This document shows positions 1-11,922 of a DNA stretch of 64,000 nt, in pieces (the stretch's first letter is position 1; each line of letters starts with the position of its first letter). The stretch lies in assembly GCA_949987565.1 (NCBI GenBank), contig OX465103.1, positions 8,017,347 through 8,081,346 on the forward strand. The letters are read 5' to 3'. The notes beneath the pieces are model-generated. The model searched no databases and was not told the DNA's origin. It was given only the letters and a program-made list of their open reading frames with translations. This DNA is from Luidia sarsii. Its lineage: Eukaryota > Echinodermata > Asteroidea > Paxillosida > Luidiidae. The translations under genes and the position numbers were made by a program.

Positions 1-2169
1 GGCGGCACCCGTTGGCAGGGGCGGAGGCGTGCGGCTGGACGCGGCCGGGTTCCGGGACCGCTTCCCTTTCCTGGAGATCGGACACTACGGGGGCGAGGCC
101 ACCCTCTTCCCCGTGGACGCCGGCTACGTGGACCCCCAGAGGCTCGTCCGGGCTCAGCTAGAGGTCGCCAGAGGTCAAGGCTGCGAGGTCATCGAAGACG
201 TGGTGGAGGCAGTCCAGGAAGAAGAGGTACGTACGAGACACACTAATGATTTATAGGCAATTATTTCAGCGGCCTTTCCGTGTCTGGGAAAAGATTTTAC
301 CAAAATGCCTTTTAACCCCAACTCTTTGACAGAGTAGGGAAGGGCAACCGTTGAAATATAAACTGGTGATGTTATTGATTATTTAAAACCAAACTGTAAG
401 AATGTGTGGGCTCAATATCAATCCTGACCCCGTGCCCCGGGTGTATATGGTGAATGGTGAATGAAGGTATAGGTTTGGTAAAACGAGTTAGCCCAATGCT
501 GTATCACCTATACACCTGCGCAGTGTAGCGACGGGCAATCGCTGAAGCGACTATCGACCAAGAGCGGACGCAGCCTCACGGCCAAGAAGGTGCTCCTGTG
601 CACGGGGGCCTTCATCGGCTTCAAGAACCTGCTGCCCAAGGGGTTAAGGCTGGACATCAGGCTCCAGGGCACCTTCACTGTCAGGCTGGAGGTGTCGCAG
701 GAGGACCTGAAGAGGCTCCGCACGATGCCCACAATGTCGTCCTATAATGAGGATCCTGCAATGAATAACTACATCCTACCACCAATCAAGTATCCAAACG
801 GTATGCATCTGGACTCAATGCACTGTAATGCCTGCTTGAAAGAAAAAAACACAGGTATAGCTTAGACGGCAAGTCATCGAGCAGTATGATATAGGCCTTA
901 ATTACAAATTGTGGTGAAACTTTCATTGGATTATATTTTCACGCAAAAGCATAATCATATCGATGAGGCTGGATCTCGACTGATTAAAATTCCAAGTAAA
1001 CTGTTTGCCAGAAATAACATCACACATGTACATGTAAATGTAAATTAATGTGCAAATATTTACATGCATAATTATCGTTAGGTAATTCGGTACATTCAAT
1101 CTGTTGTTTTAGGCAAGTACTATTTGAAGATAGGACCATTGTTCCAAAACCAGACTCATCTGAAGACACTGCAAGAGGTCAAAAACTGGTTTCTATCCAA
1201 ACTCGACCCGAAGCTGGTTCACAAGTACACGGATATGCTGCTTGGAATAGTGGCAGGTAATGTAAAAAGGCTCTATATAACATTGGTAAAGGTCAACATA
1301 TTGCCACAGTCTGTATGTTAAACTCTTAAACATTCCAAAAAAGAAATCCTGCGAAGATTTTAGCTCCAATGGTAATCTGAGAAAAAAACTGTCATGGTTT
1401 TCGCACCGTTCTGTAGTGTAAGAAATAGTTTATTACTCGCGAGTAATAAACTATTTGTCGATGTTTGAGTAGATTTCTCGAGAAACACGGCATCCCAGAC
1501 CGTAATTATTTTAACATGAGGATTTTATCATGACCCGTCTACAAGCTGTATCAATTAGAAGGAAATATGTGAACATCGATGTTTTCCGATCTTCCAAATG
1601 TTGTATTGGGCCTTTAATCAATCGAATTGTCTAACAATCCAAGGATATGTTTAGAATTTAAGGGAAAAAATGTACTTTTCCAGTTGACGTGAACACATTT
1701 GGCAAAAATGTCTTGGGCTGTAACTTTTGCTCAACACAATTAACAGTACTGTTGGTTTTGGCTATTGGTAATCGATAGCCCAACCGCCGGTATTACCAGT
1801 TGATATTGACCAATGTAGGTTGAATATCGCCCAACTTTGTTACAACGAGAATGTGAAGGGGTTGGGATTCTGCAAGCAATACGTAAAGCAAACTTTTGTT
1901 TCCCTTGTCTCTGCCCACCAGGCGTTGTTCCGATTTCGGTGGAAGCGGACAAGTGTGTGTGTTTCATAACGCCGACCGGCATGCCCTACTGCGACATGAT
2001 AGCGCCCTCTCTTGGTCTGGCGGTGGGCGGCAATGGCTTTGGGGCCATGATGTCTGCCGAGATTGGACGGATGGCCGCTGAGATGGTGCTGGGGACGGAG
2101 AACTGGAACCTGGACGTCCCGAGGGAAAATCTCAAAGCACAGTTCCACCGGCAATCGTCAAACTTATAG
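1..2169 (+). CDS. FAD-dependent oxidoreductase, sarcosine oxidase/PIPOX-like, copy A (5' truncated by window)
   Basis: This is the left member of a tandem pair. Visible exons are 1-226 (the 3' part of the exon matching exon 3 of copy B), 524-800, 1113-1256 and 1922-2169, ending in TAG. Phases (0, 1, 1) and exon lengths (277, 144, 248) are identical to copy B, and all junctions use GT-AG. The protein shows the family blocks GEATLFPVDAGYVDPQRLV (substrate/FAD domain), KVLLCTGAFIG (second Rossmann strand) and the C-terminal FAD-contact block GLAVGGNGFGAMMSAEIG. No stop or frameshift is seen, so it is probably functional. It differs from copy B at scattered sites, for example DKCVCFI for DTCVGFT and IAPSLG for IEPTLG. 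The family oxidises secondary or tertiary amines with FAD, releasing H2O2. The exact substrate cannot be read here. The N-terminal Rossmann exon lies upstream of the window. Confidence 0.85.
1264..1617. mobile_element. MITE, TTAA-target family, in intron of copy A
   Basis: This 354-bp non-coding element begins just after the exon 5 donor. Its ends are inverted: a degenerate AAGGCTCTATATAACATTGG on the left and CCAAATGTTGTATTGGGCCT on the right, followed by TTAA. A closely related copy lies at 54,525-54,895, sharing the internal motif around AAGAAATAGTTTATTAC. It is absent from the matching intron of copy B, which retains GGTTAAAACC at that place, so it inserted after the gene duplication. Confidence 0.7.
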
Positions 2170-4689
2170 TTTGTTACTGTATGGAGTGTACATGTACACC
2201 ATTTGCATGTTTGTTTTTTAATAGTTTTCATCACAGCGGGTAGGACAACTCCATTTGCAAAGTGCCCAATAATTTCCGGCATTCAAAAGTTAAGAAATTA
2301 TTGTGTTAGACATTCCGTGAAATTTTAGCGCTCAAAAATCTACCTGTTTCGAGTTTTAAAAAGTGGAAATTCGTTGACTTACCAACGTTTACTACGTGGA
2401 TTCCAACTAATAGGATATTAATTTTAGTGGTCCAACTAGAATCCAGCAGTCTAAAAATAGATGGTTTAGGTCTACATGGTGTCACCCCAAACCTCCCATA
2501 TGGCTATCTATAGATAAATTATCATTACAAGACAGAATACCCAGATATTTCGGACTTATTTCCCAAATGGTAGGGTTGTGAAAGATAATCAGGTACAGTG
2601 CACGACGAAATGACTTTCTCATAGGGCCTAATTATTATAACGGTGGCTTTTCCAATCTTCTTTTTTTATGTAAGATTACCCAAAACAAGGCTGATGAAAG
2701 CCACTCAATGTTAAGGGCTAGAGAAAGTAGAGGATAGAGAGAGACTCAGGAAGGCCGGAGATAGTAATTAACATTCCTCTTTAAAATGGCAAGATCGTAG
2801 GCAGGGGAAAGCAAGAACCAGGATGGGAATTCCAGATGGAGGCAGAACGAGGGAAGACGCCGGTGCGATACCTCTCTGTTTTTATCCAGGAAAGACGACC
2901 ATAATATCATATCAGCGTATTATGTCTTCTTATGATAACTTATCTCGGAAATGCGGATGTCACTTTAAGATTACTCTTTCCGATTGTCTTTTTTTATAGG
3001 GGCCTACAATAATGTGCGCGCATTTGGTTACATTTTGCTTTGTTCAGTTGGGAGATGTTTTCGTCGATACACTTCTATCGATTACAATAATACCATCGCT
3101 TTTTGGGCCTTTTTATTCAGTGATTGAAATCAACTTTAGTAGACTACTATATCCCCAGGAAAGTGCAATGGTATGGTTTTAAAATGGTGGTCATAAACAC
3201 CGTGGTGAAATCTTTTATAAAATTTGACTCTTGTTTTTGTTTTACCAATTTTGATAATTTCGAATGTAAATGTACACCCTTGGTTCGTCTCACGGTCCGT
3301 TGTCGTGTAATATGCCACTATTATCGAAATTCAAAGTTGTACGCCGGGAGACAAGGACGTCTGGCTGAAATAACACAAATTAACGACAAAAAATCAGTCC
3401 CGGGTGGTAAAAATGGTGATTTTAATATAATATTTCGGTGAAATTAAAAACATGTATTTACCAAAATTAAATTCGCCAGAAATTCCCGCTTTAATGTGAT
3501 CCTTTGATCTCACGCTTTTCTGCTCAGTACAGTATCCTTATTAATTATTGGTTGGCAGATCCATGCAACACCATGAACTTTGACTTTACACACAAAAACG
3601 GGGTATAACCTTTCCAGGTTCGTGTCATAATTATGTACATCATCATATTCGTATCCGGTTTCAGCACACTGATTCAACAAACTCTTCAGGGGGTTAGGAA
3701 TAGGGTATAGGGCATATATATATTAGTGAAATTAGAGGCATTTGGGTGTCCGGACCCTATAGCGCCCTTTCAACTTTTAGTAAGGTTTTGCCTTTCACTG
3801 AGAAATGTCCTGCCAGGACCCAAACGTCTGGCTTTCTAGCTTTTATGATTCATGATGAAAAAGGAAATGTACACAGAAAAAAGGATATCTTTCTGGATCC
3901 CGTAGTCGTTGTCACAAACAGAACAATGGTCGCCACCATTCATTGAAAACAATTAATTCACATAATGATAGAACAAAGGATTTCCCAGTAGCTATAGCAG
4001 AAACGTTCTCAAAGGCAGAATAACAAGGAGTTATAATGACAATGTATAATTGTAGAGAAAACACAAAGTACGACTTGAAATCAAGCCTATCAATTCGCCC
4101 GACCTTTGCACCTTGCACTTCAAGCTAGACATTGTTCGGAACGGCCCAAAAATTTTTGCTTTGCTGTCATTGTTTACCAATCAAAGTGCAACCGACTCGA
4201 CCATGTCGGTGATGGGGAGTGGGGACTGTTCCTTCATTCTGTGTCAGCCTCAGGGAAGTACCCGTCACCACGGATGCAGTTAATATTCATTATTCGTGTC
4301 CATGCAGCCTGCCGTGACCTTGACGCATGGCGGGTCATGCATCTATGAATACAGCATTATGCATCTAGCTATAGCCTACAGTAATTGCGCGCTAAACATT
4401 AGGGAATTATTCCATGGCAGGCACACGTCCGTACGTACACACACGTGTATACCTGGAACATGATCGTCACCCCTACGGATTAACGGTACAGTCGTTTTAC
4501 TCAAAGACCCTTTATCAGTGAACGCCCGTAGGATGATTATAAACTGGCAGGATATAATAAGCGCCTCCTGACATGTCTAGGTGGCTGTTTGGTGCGCAGA
4601 TTTTCAACAGCTCTCAACTGCTGCGAGAGTGTCCCTTTCGTTCGTTGTGACTGATCGTTGGACGGTCGACTGGCGCTTTGGGGAACGTG
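2170..4689. other. Intergenic region between the two oxidoreductase copies
   Basis: No coding exon recognised. Roughly 2,280-3,330 resembles the sequence after copy B (about 9,590-10,790); for example, both carry CGAATGTAAATG next to GTCTCACGGTC. The tandem duplication therefore included 3' flank. A TATA-like GATATAATAA sits at about 4,552, 140 bp before the copy B start codon. That is a plausible but unproven promoter element. Confidence 0.5.
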
Positions 4690-7600
4690 ATGTACGATCT
4701 GTGCATCGTAGGGGCTGGCCTGTGGGGCTCAGCCGCAGCCAGACACGCTGCAGGGAAGCCCGGCCTCAAAGTGTGCCTCATTGGACCCGCTGAACCAAAG
4801 ATAGAGGTGAAGTATTTTATACTTTATCCAATGACAGCTAGTGCACTGATTGTGGGTCATTTGGGAGGGCCGCCATTAAGCGCTGATATTGCCCAGGTGG
4901 TTAGGGCATGGTTAGAGTACCATACCAGCGGCGGGTGTCTCGTGATCGAGAAGGCAGTCCGCACGTGCATTGTAGACGGTGAGGTCTCCTCGATCGACGT
5001 CACCATGACGTCACCGTCTTCGCCCCCTGTTGCTGACTGTGTAGGCCTATTTCCAAGATTTAAAAAAATACATGTATTTTATTCGGCTGCATGAATGCAA
5101 AATCTTTTGATTTGAATTGAAACTTGTTTTCCCGGCCAGGCAGATTATAATTACCGGTCGGATAAGGTAGGGATTTCAAAGCAGGGGCTCTTTGTTCTTT
5201 GCTTTGTTGTCAGTGACGTCGGCCGTGGCGCACAGTCAGAAAACTGCTGCTGCACGGGTCATGTCGGTCATCTCCCCTCCGTACTGCATAGCTAGGCTAT
5301 ACTCCATAGAATTGGAGTTACTGGTCTCAAACAGCTTTTCAAACAAATCTGGCACTTAATTCTTGTAGATTTATTTCAATTCTTCTGAAGATACATTATT
5401 CGCTTTTGGTGTCCCTAAAGATATGGCCTTCCCCCTTGACAACAAACTTCGAACCCTTTATTCATAATAATTATAATGATTATACACACTGTAACAAGAA
5501 AAAAAAGTATTATATACATGGTGTCACCTTCCACTCGGATAGATCATGTTGTAGAACACACCGTAACGACATGAATTGCTGTAGTTGGGTGACATTTGGG
5601 TGACATTTTGAGTAAAGGCGAAAGAGAAGATCGGGAAAAACCGGGACTTCATTGGCGAGGGGTGTCAAGGCTAAGGTTGTCCCTTTGGTAGTGGGTGCCT
5701 TGGGTATCTTACGAACTATAGCACCTTGGCAGTGTCGGGCCATCGGTAAAGATCGGATTACTCCAGAAAACGGTCCTGCTAGGTACAGCTATGTATTCCA
5801 AGGATAACCCTCGAGATCTAAGACTATACATAAAATGAATAACCGGATTACTTGTTCAGTAAGTGGCAGCATTATATAAATGTTTCAATATTTTTCAATA
5901 CCAATTAAACCAGCACTTGCAGTTCTGAAGAGTGACAGAGAATAATGCACACAAAATAGTTTTACCAATGTATCTATTGACAAACCATTCCGCTAGGACC
6001 GCCATGCCAGAGACATCTTCGCCTCACATTACGATTCGGGACGCAACGTGCGTCGATATCAAGGGACCAACCGCGTCTTGAACAAAATCACGAATAGGAG
6101 TTTCACCAGCCTCCAGCAACTGCAAGCAACAACAGGTATGCCAAGGAAACGAGCTTCAGAGAAACTTTCAAGAGTGTCTCCAGCGAGCTGCCTCGCATCA
6201 TTGGAAATCACGGTGTAACTCTATCTGGCGGTCATGCACGTTGAGTGAAACCTTATCCCCCGATCTTATGACGTATTGATGTACGACACGCTCATTTGCA
6301 ATGAAGAGCAAAATGAAAACAGCCTTGTGTCGAATTTCCAAACGGCCTATATCTTCATTGTAAGTTTCACTGGCATGTTTCTGCTTAATAGCATGATGTA
6401 CATTGACAGAATCCGTATTTTGAACACTTGATCTGAGTTTCCACTTGTGTGAACCTGAAGTCCACGCCACAAGGTTGCAGGTAACTCGTGAGCTAACCAA
6501 GTGCATTGCGTGTGATAGGGGGCACTTCGGTAACATCAATATCATTTTCCCGATAGTGCCCCTGATCAAGATAATGTGGAAGGTCGTTTATTTTTTTTCG
6601 AAAATTTTCTTGGAACGGAGCAGCAGTAAAATTAATAGTCTTGTTTGTCACGGCCTTCACGCCGCAGTGACTGACATCTTAAAACCCCTACACAACATTG
6701 GTAAGATCGAAAAATAGAAATGTTCATTTACATGAAACGTATACAGTTTGAATGTTATGGTAGAAACCTCGCAATGAAATATTTCTGCCTAAAATGTTGT
6801 ATATTTTTAAGAAAAAGAGTAAAAAAAAAATCGTACGTCTCACTCACCCCTAGATCTAAATGATTTTTTTGGAACTATATACGTTGAATGCTGCATTTTC
6901 GCGAAACAAATGAAGCGGTTTTCACTATTTTCTCCAGACTCGATCGGCGGATCGAGCTGAAATTGTCCACAGGTGTGCTATTTCATGTATATGTTGGATC
7001 AGACAACGTATGGATGCCATTATTTGACCTCGACCAATGTTATGTTATTATGGAATCAAACATGCATTGCACTTACTGATCACTTAAAATAAATGTAAAT
7101 GGCTATTGGAAATATACAACTGTTAATGTGACCACACTGGCAGTTTAATACAGATCATGTTATCACGCTTAATTATGTTCCAGACATCAATCTGAGAGGC
7201 GACGTTGGCTACGTGCTATACGGCAACAAAGCCACGGACAAATTGGCGGCACCCGTAGGCAGGGGCGGAGGCGTGCGGCTGGACGCGGCCGGGTTCCGGG
7301 ACCGCTTCCCTTTCCTGGAGATCGGACACTACGGGGGCGAGGCCACCCTCTTCCCCGTGGACGCCGGCTACGTGGACCCCCAGAGGCTCGTCCGGGCTCA
7401 GCTAGAGGTCGCCAGAGGTCAAGGCTGCGAGGTCATCGAAGACGTGGTGGAGGCAGTCCAGGAAGAAGAGGTAGGCCTGGGCACACTGTAAACAAATCTA
7501 CAAATAAAAGAAATATTTGGGGGCTAAATTGTAGACTCTCATTGTTGCGAACTTTCAAATGGGTCACACGCGGTTGCGTACGCTGTACAACATGGATTTA

Positions 7601-9454
7601 AGATTTGATGATCTTCATGGTTGAATTACAATGCGGACACCTTGTTCAACCTCGTTTGAGAATTATTATGGCCCTGTCAGGTACAGGTCAATCAACGTTT
7701 CGGGCAGTGCGTGCTCAATTACAATCAATTACAATCCAAAATAAAGTTTCTAAAGCGAGCCTTTCAATTATGATTGTTGATTCGAAGGACTCTAACCAAT
7801 GACGTAATCTGATAGCAAATATAACTACGGTAGCTCAAAGGAGCCAAAGCCACTGACCCCTACTGTAAGAATGTGTGGGCTCAATATTATTCCCGACCCC
7901 TGCCCCAGATGTTTGGTGAATGGTGAATGGAGGTAGGCTAATGTTATTTTTGTGTCACCTATACACCTGCACAGTGTAGCGACGGGCAATCGCTGAGGAG
8001 ACTAACGACCAAGAGCGGACGCAGCCTCACGGCCAAGAAGGTGCTCCTGTGCACGGGGGCCTTCATCGGCTTCAAGAACCTGCTGCCCAAGGGGCTAAGG
8101 CTGGACATCAGGCTCCTGGGCGCCTTCACTGTCAGGCTGGAGGTGTCACAGGAAGACCTGAAGAGGCTCCGCACGATGCCCACAATGTCGTCCTACAATG
8201 TGGATCCTGCATTTGATAACTACATCCTGCCACCAATCAAGTATCCAAACGGTATGCATGCTTTTAGCTGGATTCAATATGTATTAAGCATTGTGTAATG
8301 ACTGCTTGAAAAAGCGTAGCTAAGGCCGTGTCCGAATCTGCTGTCTAGAGCTACGGCTAGATCTTCGCCCCATTGGAAACACACAGGGATGCGAAGACAA
8401 TAGCCGTAGCCGTAGCTCTAGATCTGGAAGCCCGTTTCGGACACGGCCTTAGACGGCAAATCATTGCATGGTGGGCGTGGCCTACCGGATCGGTGTTTTG
8501 CCAAATTTATTGAAGTCACTTTCATTGCATTATATCAGCCAAACGCATGGTCACAGTGAGGCTGGATTCATTCAAATCTCGACTGAATAATTTCAAGTAA
8601 ATTGTTTGTTATAAAATAATACCACATAGCATATTACATTTATATGTTTTTACATTATAGAGGGTAAATTCATTAGTAATACAAATTTACATGGATACAT
8701 ATAAATAGTTACTAGAGGTTATTACCTACATTCAATATGTTGTTTTAGGCAAGTACTACATGAAGATAGGACCGATGTTCGAAAACCAGACTTATCTGAA
8801 GACACTGCGAGAGGTCAAAGACTGGTTTCTGTCCAAACCAGACCCGGAGCTGGTGCAGAAGTACAGGGATATGCTGCTTGGCATAGTGAAAGGTAATGGT
8901 TAAAACCTTCTGATAGAATGCAAGGAAACTTGTCAAATAAAAGGGGCAAAAATGTTCTGTTCCAGTGGACTTGATAACATTCGGCAAAAAATTGTTAGGC
9001 TGTAACATTTGCTCAACACAATCAACAGTTAGCTTTTCAATTACCAATGAGTATAGCCCCAACGCCGGTACCAGTTGATATTGGCCAATGTAGGTTGAAT
9101 ATTGCCCAACTTTGTTACAACGAGAAAAGTTTTGTATGTGAAGGGGTTCGGATTTTGCAAGCAATACGTAAAGCAAACTATTGGTGACCTTGTCTCTGCT
9201 CACCAGGCGTTGTTCCGATTTCTGTGGAAGCGGACACGTGTGTGGGTTTCACAACGCCGACCGGCATGCCCTACTGCGACATGATAGAGCCCACTCTCGG
9301 TCTGGCGGTGGGCGGCAATGGCTTTGGGGCCATGATGTCTGCCGAGATTGGACGGATGGCCGCTGAGATGGTGCTGGGGACGGAGAACTGGAACCTGGAC
9401 GTCCCGAGGGAAAATCTCAAAGCACAGTTCCACCGGCAATCGTCAAACTTATAG
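4690..9454 (+). CDS. FAD-dependent oxidoreductase, sarcosine oxidase/PIPOX-like, copy B (complete)
   Basis: Six exons: 4690-4806, 5997-6135, 7184-7470, 7975-8251, 8749-8892, 9207-9454. They join with matching phases (0,1,0,1,1) into 403 aa, close to the usual 390-400 of monomeric sarcosine oxidase relatives. Residues 2-30 form the ADP-binding Rossmann fold with the glycine-rich motif VGAGLWGSAAARHAA. Exon 2 carries DIFASHYDSGR, a substrate-side motif of the family. Exon 6 holds the C-terminal FAD block. Cys333, in DTCVGFTTPTGMPYC, lies where sarcosine oxidases attach FAD covalently; that equivalence is inferred from motif position only. The C-terminus is SNL, at best a weak variant of the peroxisomal SKL signal. 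ATG 4690 was chosen because it directly precedes the Rossmann strand; the frame upstream has no other ATG. An amine-oxidising, H2O2-producing role is inferred from the family. Confidence 0.9.
6679..7046. mobile_element. MITE, TTAA / CAACATTGG family, in intron 2 of copy B
   Basis: It starts with TTAA then AACCCCTACACAACATTGG, and ends near GACCAATGTTATG. The interior (GAATGCTGCATTTTCGCGAA, then GGTGTGCTATTTCATG) is shared with copies at 42,902-43,210 and 63,922-64,000. The right end is degenerate. There is no coding capacity, so it is non-autonomous. Confidence 0.7.
8321..8451. mobile_element. Short palindromic Harbinger-like MITE in intron 4 of copy B
   Basis: It is bounded by the inverted ends TAAGGCCGTGTCCGAA and TTCGGACACGGCCTTA, and the two halves also pair further in through AGAGCTACGGCTA, so the element folds into a long hairpin. 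Copy A has the empty site (AGCTTAGACGG at about 857-867), which shows a later insertion. A three-base TWA target with a GGC-starting repeat fits the PIF/Harbinger superfamily (inference). Confidence 0.75.
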
Positions 9455-9756
9455 TTCGTTACTGCATGTTACCGTTAGTCTAATTGTGACATACCGGGTA
9501 TATTTATGTTTTTAGTACATCATTGGGAGTGTAAACCATTTTGCAAAGAGCTGAATTTCCGGACATTCAAAATTTTAGAAATTATTTACTCATAAGGAAC
9601 TTATCAGACATTCCGTGAATTTTTAGCGCTCGGAAATCTGCGTTTTTTTAAAAAAAGAAATAGGAAATTTGTTGCATTTTTAACGATCGGTCCGTGAGTG
9701 GAGCGACGCTACCATGTAAAACATCTCTTTTGAGACCGAGTGTGGCTCTGAAATTT

Positions 9757-9762
9757 AATAAA
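9757..9762 (+). promoter_or_regulatory. Candidate poly(A) signal for oxidoreductase copy B
   Basis: AATAAA about 300 nt after the copy B stop codon, on the sense strand. No other hexamer lies nearer. The hexamer alone is weak evidence. Confidence 0.4.
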
Positions 9763-10839
9763 GAGCTGGTACCTCAACATTTCGGGCAGTGTATTATTCT
9801 GCCCGCCGTATAGGGGATGGTTGGATTCCAACTACATGCAAATGGAATCTAGCAGTCCAACTTTATCTAGCAGTCTCAAAAAAGATGTTTTACATGGTGT
9901 CATCGCTATACCTTTTATTAGATAAAACATGTACATAGCACATACATGTCATGTATAGTATGCTCCTGGATAGTACAGTATGGTGGTGAAAGGCGTCTCT
10001 CCAAACTGAATCAAGGCATAACGAAATGACTCTCATATCAGATCTTAAAACGGCGTCTTTTCCAATCTTAATATCTGGGAAAGACGTCCATAATATTATC
10101 AGGGTATTCCGTCTTCTAATATTAATTTGTCTCGAAAATGCGGATGTCACTTGAAGATGTCCTTTCGTTTTTATTCCATAGTATATAACTGCAGAAATTG
10201 ACGATAGGCCTAATGTGCACGCATTATTTTGGCTATACATTCGCTTTGGTCTGTTGGAAAATGTTTTCTGTTTTAGCCTCGTTTTTTGTTCAGTGATTGA
10301 AATAAGCTTAAAATGACTACAATATCCCCGGGATTGTGTAATTTTATAAATTTAAATATTCAAAATGGTGTTAACAAATACTATAGATAAATCTTTTATA
10401 AAATTGTTTATTTTTACCAATGTCATGTAAAATAATTATATCAAAAATATATTATTAATCGCATAATTTCATAGTAAAAGGAATTATAATTGTTATGTAA
10501 ACCATCAGGCCGGGTATGTGCATGTTCCATTATTTTGTATCAATTGAAGCGATTTGTGGTTTGTCGTAAGCCTTTACATTATACCATCGGACCTTGACCC
10601 GTTGGCAAATACAATCATGATGGGTAATGGCACAATCAGTGGGCGGGACAATAACGGCTGGCATTTGAAATACCAAACAATTCTAACGAACCATATGTTG
10701 GCTTTGATTTTTTTAGTATTTTCATATATTTCGAATGTAAATGCACACAGGTGGTTTGTCTCACGGTCTTTACCTGTAATCCTGCCAATTATGAAAATTT
10801 ATAGCGTTTTAAATTTTTGGAAATGAAAGAGGAAAGTTC

Positions 10840-10927
10840 GTCTGGACCAGGATTTGAACCTGAGACCTCCGGTTAGGCGTATACCGGCGCTCTTACCATC
10901 TGAGCAATCCATCTGAGCTATCCAACC
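10840..10927 (-). repeat. tRNA-like SINE head with duplicated D-arm
   Basis: Read on the minus strand it has a box A-like GCTCAGATGGTAAGAGC and a box B-like GGTTCAAATCC. A CCGGT/ACCGG anticodon stem and a largely paired acceptor stem (GGTTGGA with TCCAGAC) are also present. The D-arm segment CTCAGATGG occurs twice in a row, adding about 13 nt. This rules out a normal tRNA and points to a SINE head or tRNA pseudogene. Confidence 0.6.
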
Positions 10928-11922
10928 ATAACATTAATTTGATGAGGGAGCTAGCCACAATTACAACCGATCGAGAGACATTTTGATGTGGAATGGTTTT
11001 GCCTGTAATTATAGGGATTTTGGATGGATACATAATAATTATAGGTTCTTTACGAATTTTATAGGTCAGACTCATGCTTCGTCGGTCTGTCTGAAAAATC
11101 CTGACAATATATAATGTGGTTTGAGTCCTGAATTTGAAAAGTGTTATGGCCTGATAAGTATATACAGAGTATCACCAGATACAAGGGGTCTTTGGAGGCT
11201 AATTAACTGATTCATTGTAGAATAAGTGAAGCGTAAGACAACCTGGGGGCTCACTCTTCAATTTGGTGTGTAATTTGGAGAAAAAAAATCTGGCTTTAAA
11301 TGTGGCCCCGTTTGGCTGTAGTGGAGGGTCCATCCTTGAAAATCATTGCGGAAATTCGGCTTGGATGGCTAAACATTTGGGGGAGGTTTTTTTCTGGGGC
11401 AGTGGGGGTAATTAGCCAAAAAATGTAATCGGCTAAGGGCACTAAAATTGAAAAGAATCTGAGACATGAAGGTCTAAACAATAGTTTTCAGTATAGCTAT
11501 AAGAACTGGGAAACTTTTGGGTGTAGAATCTACCCAAGGGAGCTCGATTTAGTGTTGATAGATTATCATGATACAACCGAACGCCCTCAACGATGTACGT
11601 TAAACGTTGCCAGCCACGTCAGTCACGTGGCTGTCACATGGGTAAACAGTTGCCGACCAAACTGGGCTTGGGTTTCTGTGATTTAGAGTAGACCCTCTCC
11701 TTATTCCTCCATGGAGTGACAAACTGTACTAAGACTAAAGTACTCTTTACTTTAGTCTTACTAGACTAAGAAGAGTGAGAGCTAAAGAGAACGTTATTAG
11801 TTAATTACAACTAATTCGAGTCCCTCCAAGCGTGGAGCTCCAAGAGTAGCGGAAGTAGTAACTGACTCATCACACCTCGGCGACTGGACCAGAAATTGGC
11901 AGCAAGCGTTAACATCAATGCA

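Larger units (their letters stand above)
9455..11922. other. Intergenic region between oxidoreductase copy B and CDPF1
   Basis: Up to about 10,790 it resembles the flank of copy A. It contains a candidate poly(A) signal, a tRNA-like SINE head, and a stem-loop at about 11,728-11,760 formed by AAGACTAAAGTA and TACTTTAGTCTT-like arms. No exon recognised. Confidence 0.5.

Noticed and set aside
1837..2169. Using the longer open frame upstream of exon 6
   Set aside because: The segment before 1,922 is intron; the acceptor CCACCAG and the copy B comparison fix the exon start.
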